A stretch of DNA of 64,000 nt from Microbacterium esteraromaticum (GCF_017303215.1 NZ_JAEMWU010000003.1:62001-126000); one strand, 5' to 3'; positions 46,315 to 55,572 are shown, counted from the stretch's first letter. A program made the numbers and translations. The notes: generated by a model from the letters alone, not told the origin.

Positions 46315-47160
46315 ATGACCTGGCGGTTCGACGCGATCGGCACACGCTGGGAGATCGAGACCGACCAGCCGCTCTCGTCACAGCTTCAGGGGCGGGTCAC
46401 GGCGACGGTCGAGCGGTTCGACCGGGAGTGGTCGCGGTTCCGCGCCGACTCGGTGGTCTCATCGCTGCGTCGCGGTGGGACCGTTGATGCGCCACCGGAC
46501 GCCGGCGTCATGCTCGACGGATTCCGTGAGCTCAGCCGCGTGACCGACGGTGCCGTCAATCCGTTGATCGGTCTGGGCCTGGAGGCACTCGGCTATGACG
46601 CGGCGATGTCGTTGCAGTCCGGTCGCCCAGAGAGCGCCCCGGCCGACTGGGAGAGCATCCTCACCTGGACGCCGACGACGCTCACGATGCACCGACCCGG
46701 TGTGATCGACGTGGGCGCGCTCGGCAAGGGACGCCTGGTCGACCTCGTCGCCGCAGAGCTGCGGGATCTGCCGGGACGCACGATCATCGACGCCTCGGGA
46801 GATCTGCTCGTGCGCGGCGGAGCAGCGCTCGTCGCGTTGGAGCACCCCTACGACCCCACCAGCGCGATCGGTGTGGTCGAGGTCGCAGGCCGGGCTCTGT
46901 GCGCGTCGGCGGTGAACCGGCGGGTGTGGGGCGATGGGCTGCACCATGTGCTGGATGCCCGCACCGGGATGCCCGTGCGCACCTGGGCCGCCACGTGGGC
47001 CATCGCCGACGACGCCATGCGGGCCGACGCCGTCGCGACCGCCCTGTTCTTCGATGGGGGCCCGGGCCTTGCCGGTGCATGGGGTGTGGACTGGGTGCGC
47101 ATGACCACCGACGGCCGCGTCGAACGCTCAGCGGCCTTCGCCGGTGAGCTGTTCACGTAG
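46315..47160 (+). CDS. apbE: FAD:protein FMN transferase (ApbE family)
   Basis: 281 residues, 9 bp after the FMN-lipoprotein gene. Family marks are DVGALGKGRLVDLVAAEL (about 124-145), GRTIIDASGDLLVRGG and, near the C-terminus, WAIADDAMRADAVATALFF. The motif VNPLIGLGLEALGYD is at about 80-95. ApbE transfers FMN from FAD to a Thr/Ser of a partner protein; the neighbour is the obvious partner. No lipobox or signal peptide is visible, so it may act in the cytoplasm or be exported by another route. Confidence 0.9.
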   Translation: MTWRFDAIGTRWEIETDQPLSSQLQGRVTATVERFDREWSRFRADSVVSSLRRGGTVDAPPDAGVMLDGFRELSRVTDGAVNPLIGLGLEALGYDAAMSLQSGRPESAPADWESILTWTPTTLTMHRPGVIDVGALGKGRLVDLVAAELRDLPGRTIIDASGDLLVRGGAALVALEHPYDPTSAIGVVEVAGRALCASAVNRRVWGDGLHHVLDARTGMPVRTWAATWAIADDAMRADAVATALFFDGGPGLAGAWGVDWVRMTTDGRVERSAAFAGELFT

Positions 47161-47215
47161 CGAAACAGGGCGACCCGGCGAGCCCCGGGGGCAGAACATG
47201 CGCGAGAGTAGAGGT

Positions 47216-48766
47216 GTGATCACCTCTCTCACGGCGCTGCGGCAGCGGACCCTCGCGCTCCTCGGCGCCCTCTCGATGTACCGGCTCGTGCTCTTCGCCC
47301 TGCTCGCTCTGGGGGTCATCGCCCTCGGACTGTCGCTGGCGGGGCTCGTCGCCCCGTCGGCGCTCGAAATCCTGGCATCCTTCGCGGTACTGGTCGTCGC
47401 GATTTCGGCCGTCGACGCCGCGGCGCAGCGCTTGCTGCACCTGCCCTGGCGCATCGAGTCGTCGCTGGTGACGGCGCTGATCCTGCTGTTCGTGCTGCAA
47501 CCGTCGCTCACGGTGCCGGGACTCGCCGGCAACGCTCTCGGCGGCGCACTCGCCGCGGCGTCGAAGTACGTCATCGCGTGGCGAGGCCGTCACATCCTGA
47601 ACCCCGCGGCGTTCGGTGCCGCTGTGGTCACCATCGCCGGAATCGGTACGTTCTCGTCGTGGTGGGTGGGCACCCCCGCACTCGCGCTGCCGGTCGCCGT
47701 GCTCGGACTGATCGTGCTGTGGCGCACCGAGAAGGTGCGCGTCGTCCTCGTCTTCCTGCTCGTCGCGGTCGGCGTCGCCGTGGTACGGCAGGCAGCCCTC
47801 GCGCAGAACGCGGGGCTGTCGTTCGCACTGTCGGATGCCATCGGCTTTGCGCTGCTGCAGTCGCCGTACCTGTTCCTCGGTATCTTCATGCTGTCTGAGC
47901 CGCTCACGCTGCCCCCGCGCCGCTGGCAGCAGTTCAGTGTCGCCGTACTCGTCGGCATCCTGGCAGGGTGGCCGATCGCGATCGGCGGGCTGTTCACACT
48001 CGGGCAGGAGCGCGCCCTGCTGATCGGCAACCTGCTCGCTTTCGCCTTCGCCGTGCGCACATCCGTGCGGCTCGTCCTCACCCGGCGCGAGTTCATCACG
48101 CCGACCGCACAGGAACTCACGTTCCGCGCGAAGGGGCGCCTGTCGTTCATCGCCGGACAGTACGTCGAGCTCGAGGTGCCGCACCGCAATCCGGATGCCC
48201 GCGGCACCCGGCGCGAGTTCAGCATCGTCTCGGCTCCCGCCGACCTGCCGACTCTGCGCATCGCCTACAAGGACGGCGATCAGAAGCATCCGTCCAGCTA
48301 CAAGCGCGCGCTGAAGGCCGCCGAACCGGGCGCGGTGCTGGGTGTCACGGGCACCTGGGGCGACTTCGTGCTGCCCCGGGGTGGCGCACCCGTGCTGATG
48401 GTCGCGGCAGGTATCGGTGTGACGCCGTTCGTTTCACAGCTACGGCAATTGCAGGCGACCGGCGTTGAACGCGACATCGTGCTGGTGTACGTCGCCTCCT
48501 CGGCCGCCGAGCTCGCCTTCCGCGCGGAGCTGGAGGCGACCGGGGTGCCGACGATCGTCTTCACGCGCGACGCGCCGGCCGACCTGCCCGCGCACTGGTC
48601 CTGGCCGCGCGGCGTACGCCTCGACGCCGAGGGTCTCGAGCGCGTGGTTCCCGACCTCGCCGCACGGCACGCGTTCATCTCGGGCCCGCCCCGTTTGATC
48701 GCCGACCTGGCGCCGGCGCTGCACAAGGCGCACGGACTGACGACCGACGCCTTCGCGGGTTACTGA
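47216..48766 (+). CDS. NqrB/RnfD-like membrane domain fused to a ferredoxin-NADP+ reductase-like domain
   Basis: About 516 residues from the GTG at 47216; the ATG at 47198 is an alternative. Eight or nine hydrophobic segments (about 25-285) include RGRHILNPAAFGAAVVTIAG, a mark of NqrB/RnfD-type subunits. The C-terminal FNR-like part has an FAD site (RREFSIVSAP) and an NAD site with VAAGIGVTPFVSQLRQL. No flavinylation SGAT motif is visible in the membrane part. It probably takes electrons from NAD(P)H and passes them across the membrane to the FMN-lipoprotein. It overlaps the histidine kinase gene end by 7 nt. Confidence 0.85.
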   Translation: MITSLTALRQRTLALLGALSMYRLVLFALLALGVIALGLSLAGLVAPSALEILASFAVLVVAISAVDAAAQRLLHLPWRIESSLVTALILLFVLQPSLTVPGLAGNALGGALAAASKYVIAWRGRHILNPAAFGAAVVTIAGIGTFSSWWVGTPALALPVAVLGLIVLWRTEKVRVVLVFLLVAVGVAVVRQAALAQNAGLSFALSDAIGFALLQSPYLFLGIFMLSEPLTLPPRRWQQFSVAVLVGILAGWPIAIGGLFTLGQERALLIGNLLAFAFAVRTSVRLVLTRREFITPTAQELTFRAKGRLSFIAGQYVELEVPHRNPDARGTRREFSIVSAPADLPTLRIAYKDGDQKHPSSYKRALKAAEPGAVLGVTGTWGDFVLPRGGAPVLMVAAGIGVTPFVSQLRQLQATGVERDIVLVYVASSAAELAFRAELEATGVPTIVFTRDAPADLPAHWSWPRGVRLDAEGLERVVPDLAARHAFISGPPRLIADLAPALHKAHGLTTDAFAGY

Positions 48767-50256
48767 GCCGGCGTCTCCGACGAAGCGGTGCGTGCCGCAG
48801 GCAGGTGCACGGTGAACGACGTATCGCCCGGCTCACTGGTGACGGTGATCGACCCGCCGTGTCCCTCGACGATCGCCTTCGCGATGGCGAGGCCCAGGCC
48901 GGTGCCGCCGCTCTGGCGTGCGCGCGACACGTCGCCGCGAGCGAAGCGGGCGAACAGCTCGTCGCGCACCTGGGGATCGATACCCGGGCCGTCATCGTGC
49001 ACGCGCAGCTCGGCGCCGCCGTCGACCGCCGCCACGCTCAGCGTGATCGTGGTGCCGGGTGGCGTGTGCGTCCGGGCGTTCGCAAGCAGGTTCCCGACCA
49101 CCTGATGCAGTCGCCCGGTGTCACCCGGCACGAGCACCGGCTCTTCGGGGGCCTCCAGCTTCCACACGTGCTCAGGACCGGTGGGCTGCGCATCGGCAAC
49201 CGCCTCGACGGCCAGTTGCGACAGATCCACGGTGCCGTGCACGAGTTCGGTGCCCTCATCGAGGCGCGCCAGCAGCAGCAGGTCTTCGACCAGACGGGTC
49301 ATCCGCAGAGACTGCGCCTGGATGCGCTCCAGCGCCGAGGTCGTGTGCTGCAGGGCATCCGGTCCGTCCCCCTGGCTCAGGGCGCGCAGCGAGAGCTCCG
49401 AGTACCCGCGGATCGACGCCAGCGGCGTGCGCAGCTCATGGCTGGCATCCGCGACGAAACGTCGCATCCGATCCTCGTTGCGCTGCCGCGCGGCGAGCGA
49501 CTCATCCACGTGATCGAGCAACGTGTTCAGGGCGACGCCCACCCGTCCCACCTCGGTGCGCGCGTCGGCCTCGTACTCGGGCACGCGCTCGGTGATCGTC
49601 ACCTCACCACGGTCCAGCGGCTGACTTGCGACGCGCGTCGCCGTGGCGGCGACGGCGCGCAGCGGACGCAAGCCCATACTGATCGTCAGTGCGGTGGTGA
49701 TCGCGAGCAGTATGAGGCCGCCGAGCGTCGCCAGCGCGATGGTCGTGAACAGCGAGGTCATGGTGTGCTGGACGTCTGCCCGCGGGAGCCCCGTGATCAC
49801 CAGCACGCCGTTGTCGGTCTGATCGACCGTCACGCGGTACGACCCGAAGTCCGGCAGGGTCACCGTCGCGTTGCGCGAGTGCTGCAGAGCCGAGGTCAAC
49901 GTCAGCAGATCCGCCCCGGAGAGCACCGTGCGGTCGTCGGGGGTGACGATGATGCCTGAGGGGGCCGTGCTCGGGGGCGCGACCATCAGCAACAGGCTGT
50001 TGGCGGGGACGCGCTGTCCCTCCATTGCATACTCGGCGGTGAGCGGTTCGCCGAGGATCGATGCGGTCTGGGCGCGGCTGGTCACCAGCGGTACGGTCTC
50101 GGCGGCAGCACCGTTGACCTGCTCTTGCAGCCGGATCTCGAGCGTGTTGCCGAGCGTGGCACTGGTGATGATCGCGACGATCACCAGGATGAGACTGACG
50201 AACCCGATCACCGCGGCCATCAGCCGGGCCTGCAGGCTCAGCGGAGCGGCGAGCAT
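48760..50256 (-). CDS. Sensor histidine kinase
   Basis: 498 residues. The first helix is about 12-34, an extracytoplasmic sensor domain covers about 35-168, and the second helix is about 170-192. A HAMP domain (about 193-260) is followed by HisKA with the phospho-acceptor H273 in DASHELRTPLASIRGYS. HATPase follows with VVGNLLANARTHTPPG, DDGPGIDPQVRDELF and GLGLAIAKAIVEGHGG. It is encoded 9 bp after its response regulator, so the two form one operon. The signal sensed is unknown. Confidence 0.94.
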   Translation of the reverse strand: MLAAPLSLQARLMAAVIGFVSLILVIVAIITSATLGNTLEIRLQEQVNGAAAETVPLVTSRAQTASILGEPLTAEYAMEGQRVPANSLLLMVAPPSTAPSGIIVTPDDRTVLSGADLLTLTSALQHSRNATVTLPDFGSYRVTVDQTDNGVLVITGLPRADVQHTMTSLFTTIALATLGGLILLAITTALTISMGLRPLRAVAATATRVASQPLDRGEVTITERVPEYEADARTEVGRVGVALNTLLDHVDESLAARQRNEDRMRRFVADASHELRTPLASIRGYSELSLRALSQGDGPDALQHTTSALERIQAQSLRMTRLVEDLLLLARLDEGTELVHGTVDLSQLAVEAVADAQPTGPEHVWKLEAPEEPVLVPGDTGRLHQVVGNLLANARTHTPPGTTITLSVAAVDGGAELRVHDDGPGIDPQVRDELFARFARGDVSRARQSGGTGLGLAIAKAIVEGHGGSITVTSEPGDTSFTVHLPAARTASSETPAQ

Positions 50257-50265
50257 GGCGATGTC

Positions 50266-50994
50266 CTACTGGGGCGCTTTGATCATGTAGCCGACGCCGC
50301 GCACCGTGTGCAGCAGGGGAGTGCGCCCGGCATCGATCTTCTTGCGCAGATACGAGATGTACAGCTCGACCACCGATGACTTGCCGCCGAAGTCGTAGCT
50401 CCATACGCGGTCGAGGATCTGCGCCTTCGACAGCACTCGGCGTTCGTTGCGCATCAGAAAGCGCAGCAGCTCGAACTCGGTTGCGGTCAGCTCGATCTCG
50501 TCGTCACCGCGCATGACCTCATGGCTGTCCTCGTTCAGAGACAGGTCTGCGACCCGCAGGATGGCCTGTTCGTCCTCGGCCTGCCCCTGCCCAGAGCGCC
50601 GGATCACGGCGCGCAGACGGGCGATCACCTCTTCGAGGCTGAAGGGCTTCGTGACGTAGTCGTCGCCGCCGGCCGTGAGTCCCGCGATGCGGTCGGCCAC
50701 GGCGTCCTTCGCCGTGAGGAACACCACGGGTACGAGGTTGCCCGACTCGCGCAGCCGGCGCAGCACGCTCATGCCGTCGAGGTCGGGCATCATGACATCC
50801 AGCACCAGGGCATCCGGTTCGAACTCCTGCGCGACCTGCAGCGCTTCGAGGCCCGAGCCCGCGGTGCGGACCTCCCAGCCCTCCATGCGCAGGGCCATCG
50901 CGAGCAGATCGGTGAGCATGGCCTCGTCGTCGACGGCGAGGATGCGCAGCGGCGATCCGTCAGGGCGGCGGAGTTCGGGGTGCTCGGTGCTCAT
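50266..50994 (-). CDS. OmpR/PhoB-family response regulator
   Basis: 242 residues. The receiver domain (about 17-130) has the phospho-acceptor D66 in VLDVMMPDLDG, acidic pocket VDDE and Lys in KPFSLEEVIARLR. A winged-helix Trans_reg_C domain (about 150-240) contains TATEFELLRFLMRNERRVLS and the wing VRGVGYMIK. It regulates target genes on phosphorylation by the kinase encoded next. It resembles the TcrA/MprA-type regulators of actinobacteria. Confidence 0.95.
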   Translation of the reverse strand: MSTEHPELRRPDGSPLRILAVDDEAMLTDLLAMALRMEGWEVRTAGSGLEALQVAQEFEPDALVLDVMMPDLDGMSVLRRLRESGNLVPVVFLTAKDAVADRIAGLTAGGDDYVTKPFSLEEVIARLRAVIRRSGQGQAEDEQAILRVADLSLNEDSHEVMRGDDEIELTATEFELLRFLMRNERRVLSKAQILDRVWSYDFGGKSSVVELYISYLRKKIDAGRTPLLHTVRGVGYMIKAPQ

Positions 50995-51117
50995 GCGCCT
51001 ATTCTGCGACCTGGATCATCGAATATCCATAGGTTCCGCTGTGTGCCGCCTGTGAGTCGGCCGTGGCGACGCGGGCACGGTTTCGGATGTCCGTGCCGAG
51101 GTCTATCGTCAAGCGTC

Positions 51118-52347
51118 ATGACCCAGCAATCCGTGTTCACCCCGACCGACGTCGCCGGCGTCGTCAACGCCGTGCAGCATGCGCGGCACCACGATCTTCC
51201 CGTCTCCGTCGTCGCCGGTGGGCATGGGCCGTGGGCACTGGTAGAGCAACCGGGTGTGCGGATCGAGCTCGCGTCGCTCTCCGGTGTCTCCGTCGACGGC
51301 ACGACGGTGAGCATCGGGGGAGGAGCGACGTGGGGCGAGGTGGCCGCGAGGCTCGCCGAAGACGGACTGGCCATCAGCTCGGGTGACACGACGACCGTGG
51401 GGGTCGGCGGCCTCACGCTCGGCGGCGGCATCGGCTGGATGACCCGGTGCTGGGGCTTGGCGGTCGACCAGCTGGTCGGTGCGCAGGTCGTCACGGCTGA
51501 CGGGACGGTGATCGAGACCTCGCCACAGGCACATCCCGAGTTGTTCTGGGCGCTGCGCGGCGGCGGTGGCAACTTCGGGGTCGTGACGCGTTTCGACTTC
51601 GCCGCGCACCGTTTGCCGACAGTCGTCCGTGCGCAGTACGCCGGGGCGACGGATGCCGGTGCGGTGCTTCGGGCGGCGCGTGACGCGATGATCGACGCGC
51701 CGCATGCGCTGACCACGACGTACCTCGATGTTCCGCCGATGGATCCCAGCGCGCCACCCGGTGCCGCGCTGGTGGCCGTCTGGGCAGGGGACGATGAGGC
51801 CGCCCTGCGCGAAGCACTTGCCGGCGTCGAAGCCGTCGACGGAATCACCGTAGAAGTCGCGACCTGCGCCTATCGCGACGTGCTGGATGAGCCGCCCGGG
51901 TTCGCCGACCCCGAGCAGGCGCCGCCGGCCTTCATCGGAGGCAACGGGCTGTTCGCCTCGCTGGATGACGATCTCATCGACGAGTTGGTCGCGCTGCGTG
52001 CGACGTATCCGACATCCGTGGTCCTGATGCGCTCGCTGGGCGGGGCGTATGGAGCCGTTCCGCAACACAGCACTCCCTTCCCGGCCCGGGACGCCACCTG
52101 GTTCATCATGGCCGGTGGTTTCGACGTGCCCGGCGTCGTCGACGATGCCGAGCGGACCTCGCTCGTGGCCGATACTGCGCGCATTCAGGAACGACGCGTC
52201 GCGCAGTACAGCAACTTCACGCACGAGCCATCGCCCGAGGCCGTTCCGGAGATGTTCACTCCCGATGCGTACGCACGTCTGCGCGCTTCGAAGGCGCAAT
52301 GGGATCCGCGCAACATGTTCCGCAGCAACCACAACATCGTTGTCTGA
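51118..52347 (+). CDS. FAD-binding (PCMH/BBE) oxidoreductase
   Basis: 409 residues from the ATG at 51118. The FAD-binding PCMH domain holds PVSVVAGGHGPWAL, where the His is the usual covalent FAD site, then TTTVGVGGLTLGGGIGWM. The family's second flavin-linked Cys is replaced by Thr in GDTTTVG. The C-terminal BBE motif is WDPRNMFRSNHNIV. The N-terminus is about 30-40 residues shorter than in typical members. It probably oxidises a sugar, alcohol or alkaloid-like compound with O2. It stands alone and ends at a strong terminator. Confidence 0.88.
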   Translation: MTQQSVFTPTDVAGVVNAVQHARHHDLPVSVVAGGHGPWALVEQPGVRIELASLSGVSVDGTTVSIGGGATWGEVAARLAEDGLAISSGDTTTVGVGGLTLGGGIGWMTRCWGLAVDQLVGAQVVTADGTVIETSPQAHPELFWALRGGGGNFGVVTRFDFAAHRLPTVVRAQYAGATDAGAVLRAARDAMIDAPHALTTTYLDVPPMDPSAPPGAALVAVWAGDDEAALREALAGVEAVDGITVEVATCAYRDVLDEPPGFADPEQAPPAFIGGNGLFASLDDDLIDELVALRATYPTSVVLMRSLGGAYGAVPQHSTPFPARDATWFIMAGGFDVPGVVDDAERTSLVADTARIQERRVAQYSNFTHEPSPEAVPEMFTPDAYARLRASKAQWDPRNMFRSNHNIVV

Positions 52348-52371
52348 GTGAGCGAGACCTCGTCAGAGCAC

Positions 52372-52408
52372 GAAGAGGGGCGAACGCGCGATGCGTTCGC
52401 CCCTCTTC
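52372..52408. terminator. Bidirectional intrinsic terminator
   Basis: A perfect 16-bp stem, GAAGAGGGGCGAACGC with its complement (52393-52408), encloses a 5-nt loop. It lies between the convergent FAD-oxidase gene and gnd and would serve both. Confidence 0.85.
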
Positions 52409-52418
52409 ACACTTGGTG

Positions 52419-53873
52419 TCAGTGGGTGTCTTCGGCTTCGATTTCGGTGCGGTCACCAGACCACTGGGTGTGGAAGGTGCCGGGCTTGTCGGTGCGGCGG
52501 TAGGTGTGCGCGCCGAAGAAGTCGCGCTGTCCCTGTACGAGGGCGGCGGGGAGGCGGTCGGCGCGGATGCCGTCGTAGTACGACAGCGACGACGAGAACG
52601 CGGGGGCGGGGATGCCGGCGGTCGCGGCGGCGATGACGACGCGCCGCCACGCGTCCTGCCCGCGGGTGAGGGCGTCGGCGAAGTACGGCGCGGCCATCAG
52701 GACGGGCAGGTCGGGGGTGTCGGTGTAGGCGTCGGCGATGCGGTTGAGGAACTGGGCGCGGATGATGCACCCGCCGCGCCAGATCTTCGCGATCGCACCG
52801 AGGTCGATGTTCCAGTCGTACTCGGCCGCCCCGGCGCGGATTTCATCGAACCCCTGGCTGTAGGCGACGATCTTGGACGCGTAGAGGGCCTGGCGGACGT
52901 CTTCGATGAACGCCTCGACCTGATCTGCCGGGACGGTGAATGCCTCGTCGGGGCCGGGCAGGTGGGCGGCGGCGGCACGCTGCTCGGGGTGGCTGGACAG
53001 TGAGCGGGCGAAGGTGGCCTCGGCGATGCCCGAGACCGGAACGCCCAGGGCAAGAGCGGTCTGCACGGTCCACGCGCCGGTGCCCTTCGCGCCGGCCTGG
53101 TCGACGATCACATCGACCAGCGGCTGCCCGGTCGCGGCATCGACCTGACGCAGCACCTCGGCGGTGATCTCGATCAGGTACGACTCCAGCTCGCCGCGGT
53201 TCCACTCGGCGAAGATGTCGGCGATCTGCGCGGGGGTCTTGCCCGTGCCGCGGCGGATCAGGTCATACGCCTCGGCGATCAGCTGCATGTCGGCGTACTC
53301 GATGCCGTTGTGCACCATCTTCACGAAGTGCCCGGCACCGTCATGACCCACATGCGTCACACACGGCTCGCCCTCGGCGACCGCCGCGATCGACCGCAGG
53401 ATCGGCCCGAGGGTCACCCACGACTCATCCGAGCCGCCCGGCATGATCGACGGGCCCGTCAGCGCGCCCTCCTCGCCGCCCGAGATCCCGGCACCGACGA
53501 AGTTGATCCCGGTCTCACGCACCGCACGTTCGCGGCGGATCGTGTCGGGGAAGTAGGCGTTGCCGCCGTCGACGATGATGTCGCCGGGCTCGAAGACCCG
53601 CACCAGCTCATCGATGACCGCGTCGGTCGGCCCACCGGCCTTGACCATGATGATCGCCGTGCGCGGTCGCTGAAGCGACGCCGCGAACTCCTCATACGAG
53701 AACGCCGGAACGAAACCCGCCTCGGGGTGCGCGGCCACCAGCTCATCGGTCTTCGACCGCGAACGGTTCAGCACCGCCACCGTGTTGCCCTCGCGAGACG
53801 CCAGATTCCGGGCCAGGTTCGACCCCATCACGGCCAAGCCGACGACTCCGATGTTGGCAGATGCTTCGGGCAC
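52419..53873 (-). CDS. gnd: 6-phosphogluconate dehydrogenase (decarboxylating)
   Basis: 484 residues, the long (NADP-dependent) form. Coenzyme site IGVVGLAVMGSNLARNLA at about 8-25, substrate site GISGGEEGALTGPSIMPGG (about 130-148), catalytic KMVHNGIEYADMQLI (Lys in about 184-198) and a C-terminal QRDFFGAHTYRR. It turns 6-phosphogluconate into ribulose-5-phosphate, CO2 and NADPH. Its product feeds ribose-5-phosphate to Prs, but the genes are convergent-separate and not in one operon. Confidence 0.97.
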   Translation of the reverse strand: MPEASANIGVVGLAVMGSNLARNLASREGNTVAVLNRSRSKTDELVAAHPEAGFVPAFSYEEFAASLQRPRTAIIMVKAGGPTDAVIDELVRVFEPGDIIVDGGNAYFPDTIRRERAVRETGINFVGAGISGGEEGALTGPSIMPGGSDESWVTLGPILRSIAAVAEGEPCVTHVGHDGAGHFVKMVHNGIEYADMQLIAEAYDLIRRGTGKTPAQIADIFAEWNRGELESYLIEITAEVLRQVDAATGQPLVDVIVDQAGAKGTGAWTVQTALALGVPVSGIAEATFARSLSSHPEQRAAAAHLPGPDEAFTVPADQVEAFIEDVRQALYASKIVAYSQGFDEIRAGAAEYDWNIDLGAIAKIWRGGCIIRAQFLNRIADAYTDTPDLPVLMAAPYFADALTRGQDAWRRVVIAAATAGIPAPAFSSSLSYYDGIRADRLPAALVQGQRDFFGAHTYRRTDKPGTFHTQWSGDRTEIEAEDTH

Positions 53874-53972
53874 AGTGAACTCCTCGAGGGCAACGGGTGG
53901 ATCGATCTCAGCGTACTCGTGCGCACGCGGCCTACGGCGAATGTGACGGTGCCGGCCGGCCCCGTCGGGGGA

Positions 53973-54098
53973 TCAGTCCTTGCGGTAGGCGTCGCGGCCC
54001 ATGGCGAACAGGGCGACAGAGACGGCCACGACCGCACCGAGGGACATGGCGCCGATCAGCCAGAGGATCGCGTGAGACAGGAATGCGGCATCAAACAT
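53973..54098 (-). CDS. Small single-span membrane protein
   Basis: 41 residues from the ATG at 54098. It begins MFDAAFLSHAILWLIGAM and has one helix (about 8-33) and a charged tail GRDAYRKD. I do not recognise a family. It lies 99 bp upstream of gnd on the same strand, so it may precede it in a transcript. Its evidence is the clean helix/tail design and a closed reading frame. Confidence 0.45.
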   Translation of the reverse strand: MFDAAFLSHAILWLIGAMSLGAVVAVSVALFAMGRDAYRKD

Positions 54099-54298
54099 GG
54101 CTTCAGCATATCGGCGTTTCGGGTACGATGAAGGAGTTCCTCGGCGAGGGATGTGTCGCGCGTGCGCGCACATCCGTAATCGACGCGGTGATGTGAGCCC
54201 TGTGGTCAGATGAGCACGCTGGTTCCTCGTCCGTGTTCGAGACGTCGATCCACGACCACCGTGCGGCGCCAGTCGCGCGTCTTGAAGGAGAACCACTC

Positions 54299-54898
54299 AT
54301 GTCTGATGACAACAAGGTCCACGTCGACCTCCGCACTAACTTCGGCAAGGGCTTCGCCCGCCGTCTGCGCGCCGAGGGCAAGATCCCCGCGGTCATCTAC
54401 GGCCACGGCACCGACCCCGTGCACGTCGCGCTTCCCGGCCACCAGGTCTCGCTGATCATCCGCCGCGCCAACGCGCTGCTCGACCTCGACATCGAGGGCA
54501 CCTCGCAGCTCGTGCTGGTCAAGGACGTTCAGAAGGACCCCGTGCGCCAGATCATCGAGCACATCGACCTGCTGGTCGTCAACAAGGGCGAGAAGGTCAC
54601 CGTCGAGGTTCCCGTCGTCGTGGCCGGTGAGTCGTTCTCGGGCACGATCGTGACTCAGGACGTCACGACCATCAAGCTCGAGGTCGAGGCCACGCACATC
54701 CCCGAGCACGTCGAGGTCAGCGTCGAGGGCCTGGAAGAGGGCGCTCACATCACCGCCGGCGACGTCACCCTGCCCAGGGGCGCCGCTCTGCTGGATGACG
54801 CCGACCTGCTGCTGGTCGCCGTGTCGGTGCCGGCCGCTGAGATTGCTGAAGAGAACGCGGCTGAGGCCGCTGAGGCTTCGGAGGCCGCCGCGGAGTGA
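54299..54898 (+). CDS. rplY: 50S ribosomal protein L25/Ctc, general stress type
   Basis: 199 residues from the ATG at 54299, preceded by AAGGAG. The L25 N-domain covers about 1-95 (RTNFGKGFARRLRAEGKIPAVIYG) and the TL5/CTC beta-domain about 96-185. An Ala/Glu-rich tail follows, common in actinobacterial Ctc. It binds 5S rRNA in the large subunit. pth lies 85 bp downstream, as usual, but a terminator stands between them. Confidence 0.96.
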   Translation: MSDDNKVHVDLRTNFGKGFARRLRAEGKIPAVIYGHGTDPVHVALPGHQVSLIIRRANALLDLDIEGTSQLVLVKDVQKDPVRQIIEHIDLLVVNKGEKVTVEVPVVVAGESFSGTIVTQDVTTIKLEVEATHIPEHVEVSVEGLEEGAHITAGDVTLPRGAALLDDADLLLVAVSVPAAEIAEENAAEAAEASEAAAE

Positions 54899-54913
54899 TC
54901 CGCCGCTGATGTC

Positions 54914-54949
54914 GACGAAGGGGGCGCGAGTCATCGCGTCCCCTTCGTC
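54914..54949. terminator. Terminator after rplY
   Basis: GACGAAGGGGGCGCGA pairs with TCGCGTCCCCTTCGTC (54934-54949) over a 4-nt loop, with one G-T wobble. It lies 15 bp past the rplY stop, before pth, so read-through may be partial. Confidence 0.75.
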
Positions 54950-54983
54950 TATTCCCCTGACCTGACTTTCTGAGGAGCAGCAC

Positions 54984-55565
54984 GTGGCATCCACCTGGCT
55001 GATCGTGGGACTGGGTAATCCCGGCCCGCGCTACGCGCCGACCCGTCACAACATCGGGCAGATGGTGCTCGACGAACTGGCCGATCGCCGGGGCGAGCGC
55101 TTCCGCGAGCACAAGGCGGGAGCGCGCGTCGTCGAGACCTGGCTGCGTCCAGGCGGCGACAAGCTCGTGCTGGCCAAGCCCAACTCCTACATGAACACGT
55201 CCGGTACTCCCGTGGCGGCGCTGGCCAGGTTCTACTCGGTCGACCCCGAGCGGGTGCTCGTGATCCACGACGAGCTGGACATCCCGTTCGACAGCATCCG
55301 CATGAAGATCGGAGGCGGTCACGGCGGGCACAACGGAGTGCGCGATGTCGCCCGTGCCCTGGGCACCGCCGATTTTCCCCGCGTGCGTGCCGGGATCGGC
55401 CGTCCGCCGGGGCGGCAGGACCCCGCAGACTGGGTGCTCGCACCGTTCGGCACCGTCGAGCAGAAGACGCTACCGATCTTCCTCTCCGACCTGGCGGATG
55501 CTGTCGAGCAGCTCGTGGACGAGGGACTGCTGGCCGCGCAGCAGAAGCACCACTCGCGCGGCTGA
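54984..55565 (+). CDS. pth: Peptidyl-tRNA hydrolase
   Basis: 193 residues from a GTG at 54984 after GAGGAG. Motifs: IVGLGNPGPRYAPTRHNIGQ with the catalytic His of TRHNIG at about 22, LVLAKPNSYMNTSG and VIHDELDIPFDSIRMKIGGG, then GHNGVRD. It releases peptides from stalled peptidyl-tRNA. Short C-terminal tail ends with HHSRG. A terminator follows. Confidence 0.96.
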   Translation: MASTWLIVGLGNPGPRYAPTRHNIGQMVLDELADRRGERFREHKAGARVVETWLRPGGDKLVLAKPNSYMNTSGTPVAALARFYSVDPERVLVIHDELDIPFDSIRMKIGGGHGGHNGVRDVARALGTADFPRVRAGIGRPPGRQDPADWVLAPFGTVEQKTLPIFLSDLADAVEQLVDEGLLAAQQKHHSRG

Positions 55566-55572
55566 CACCTTG

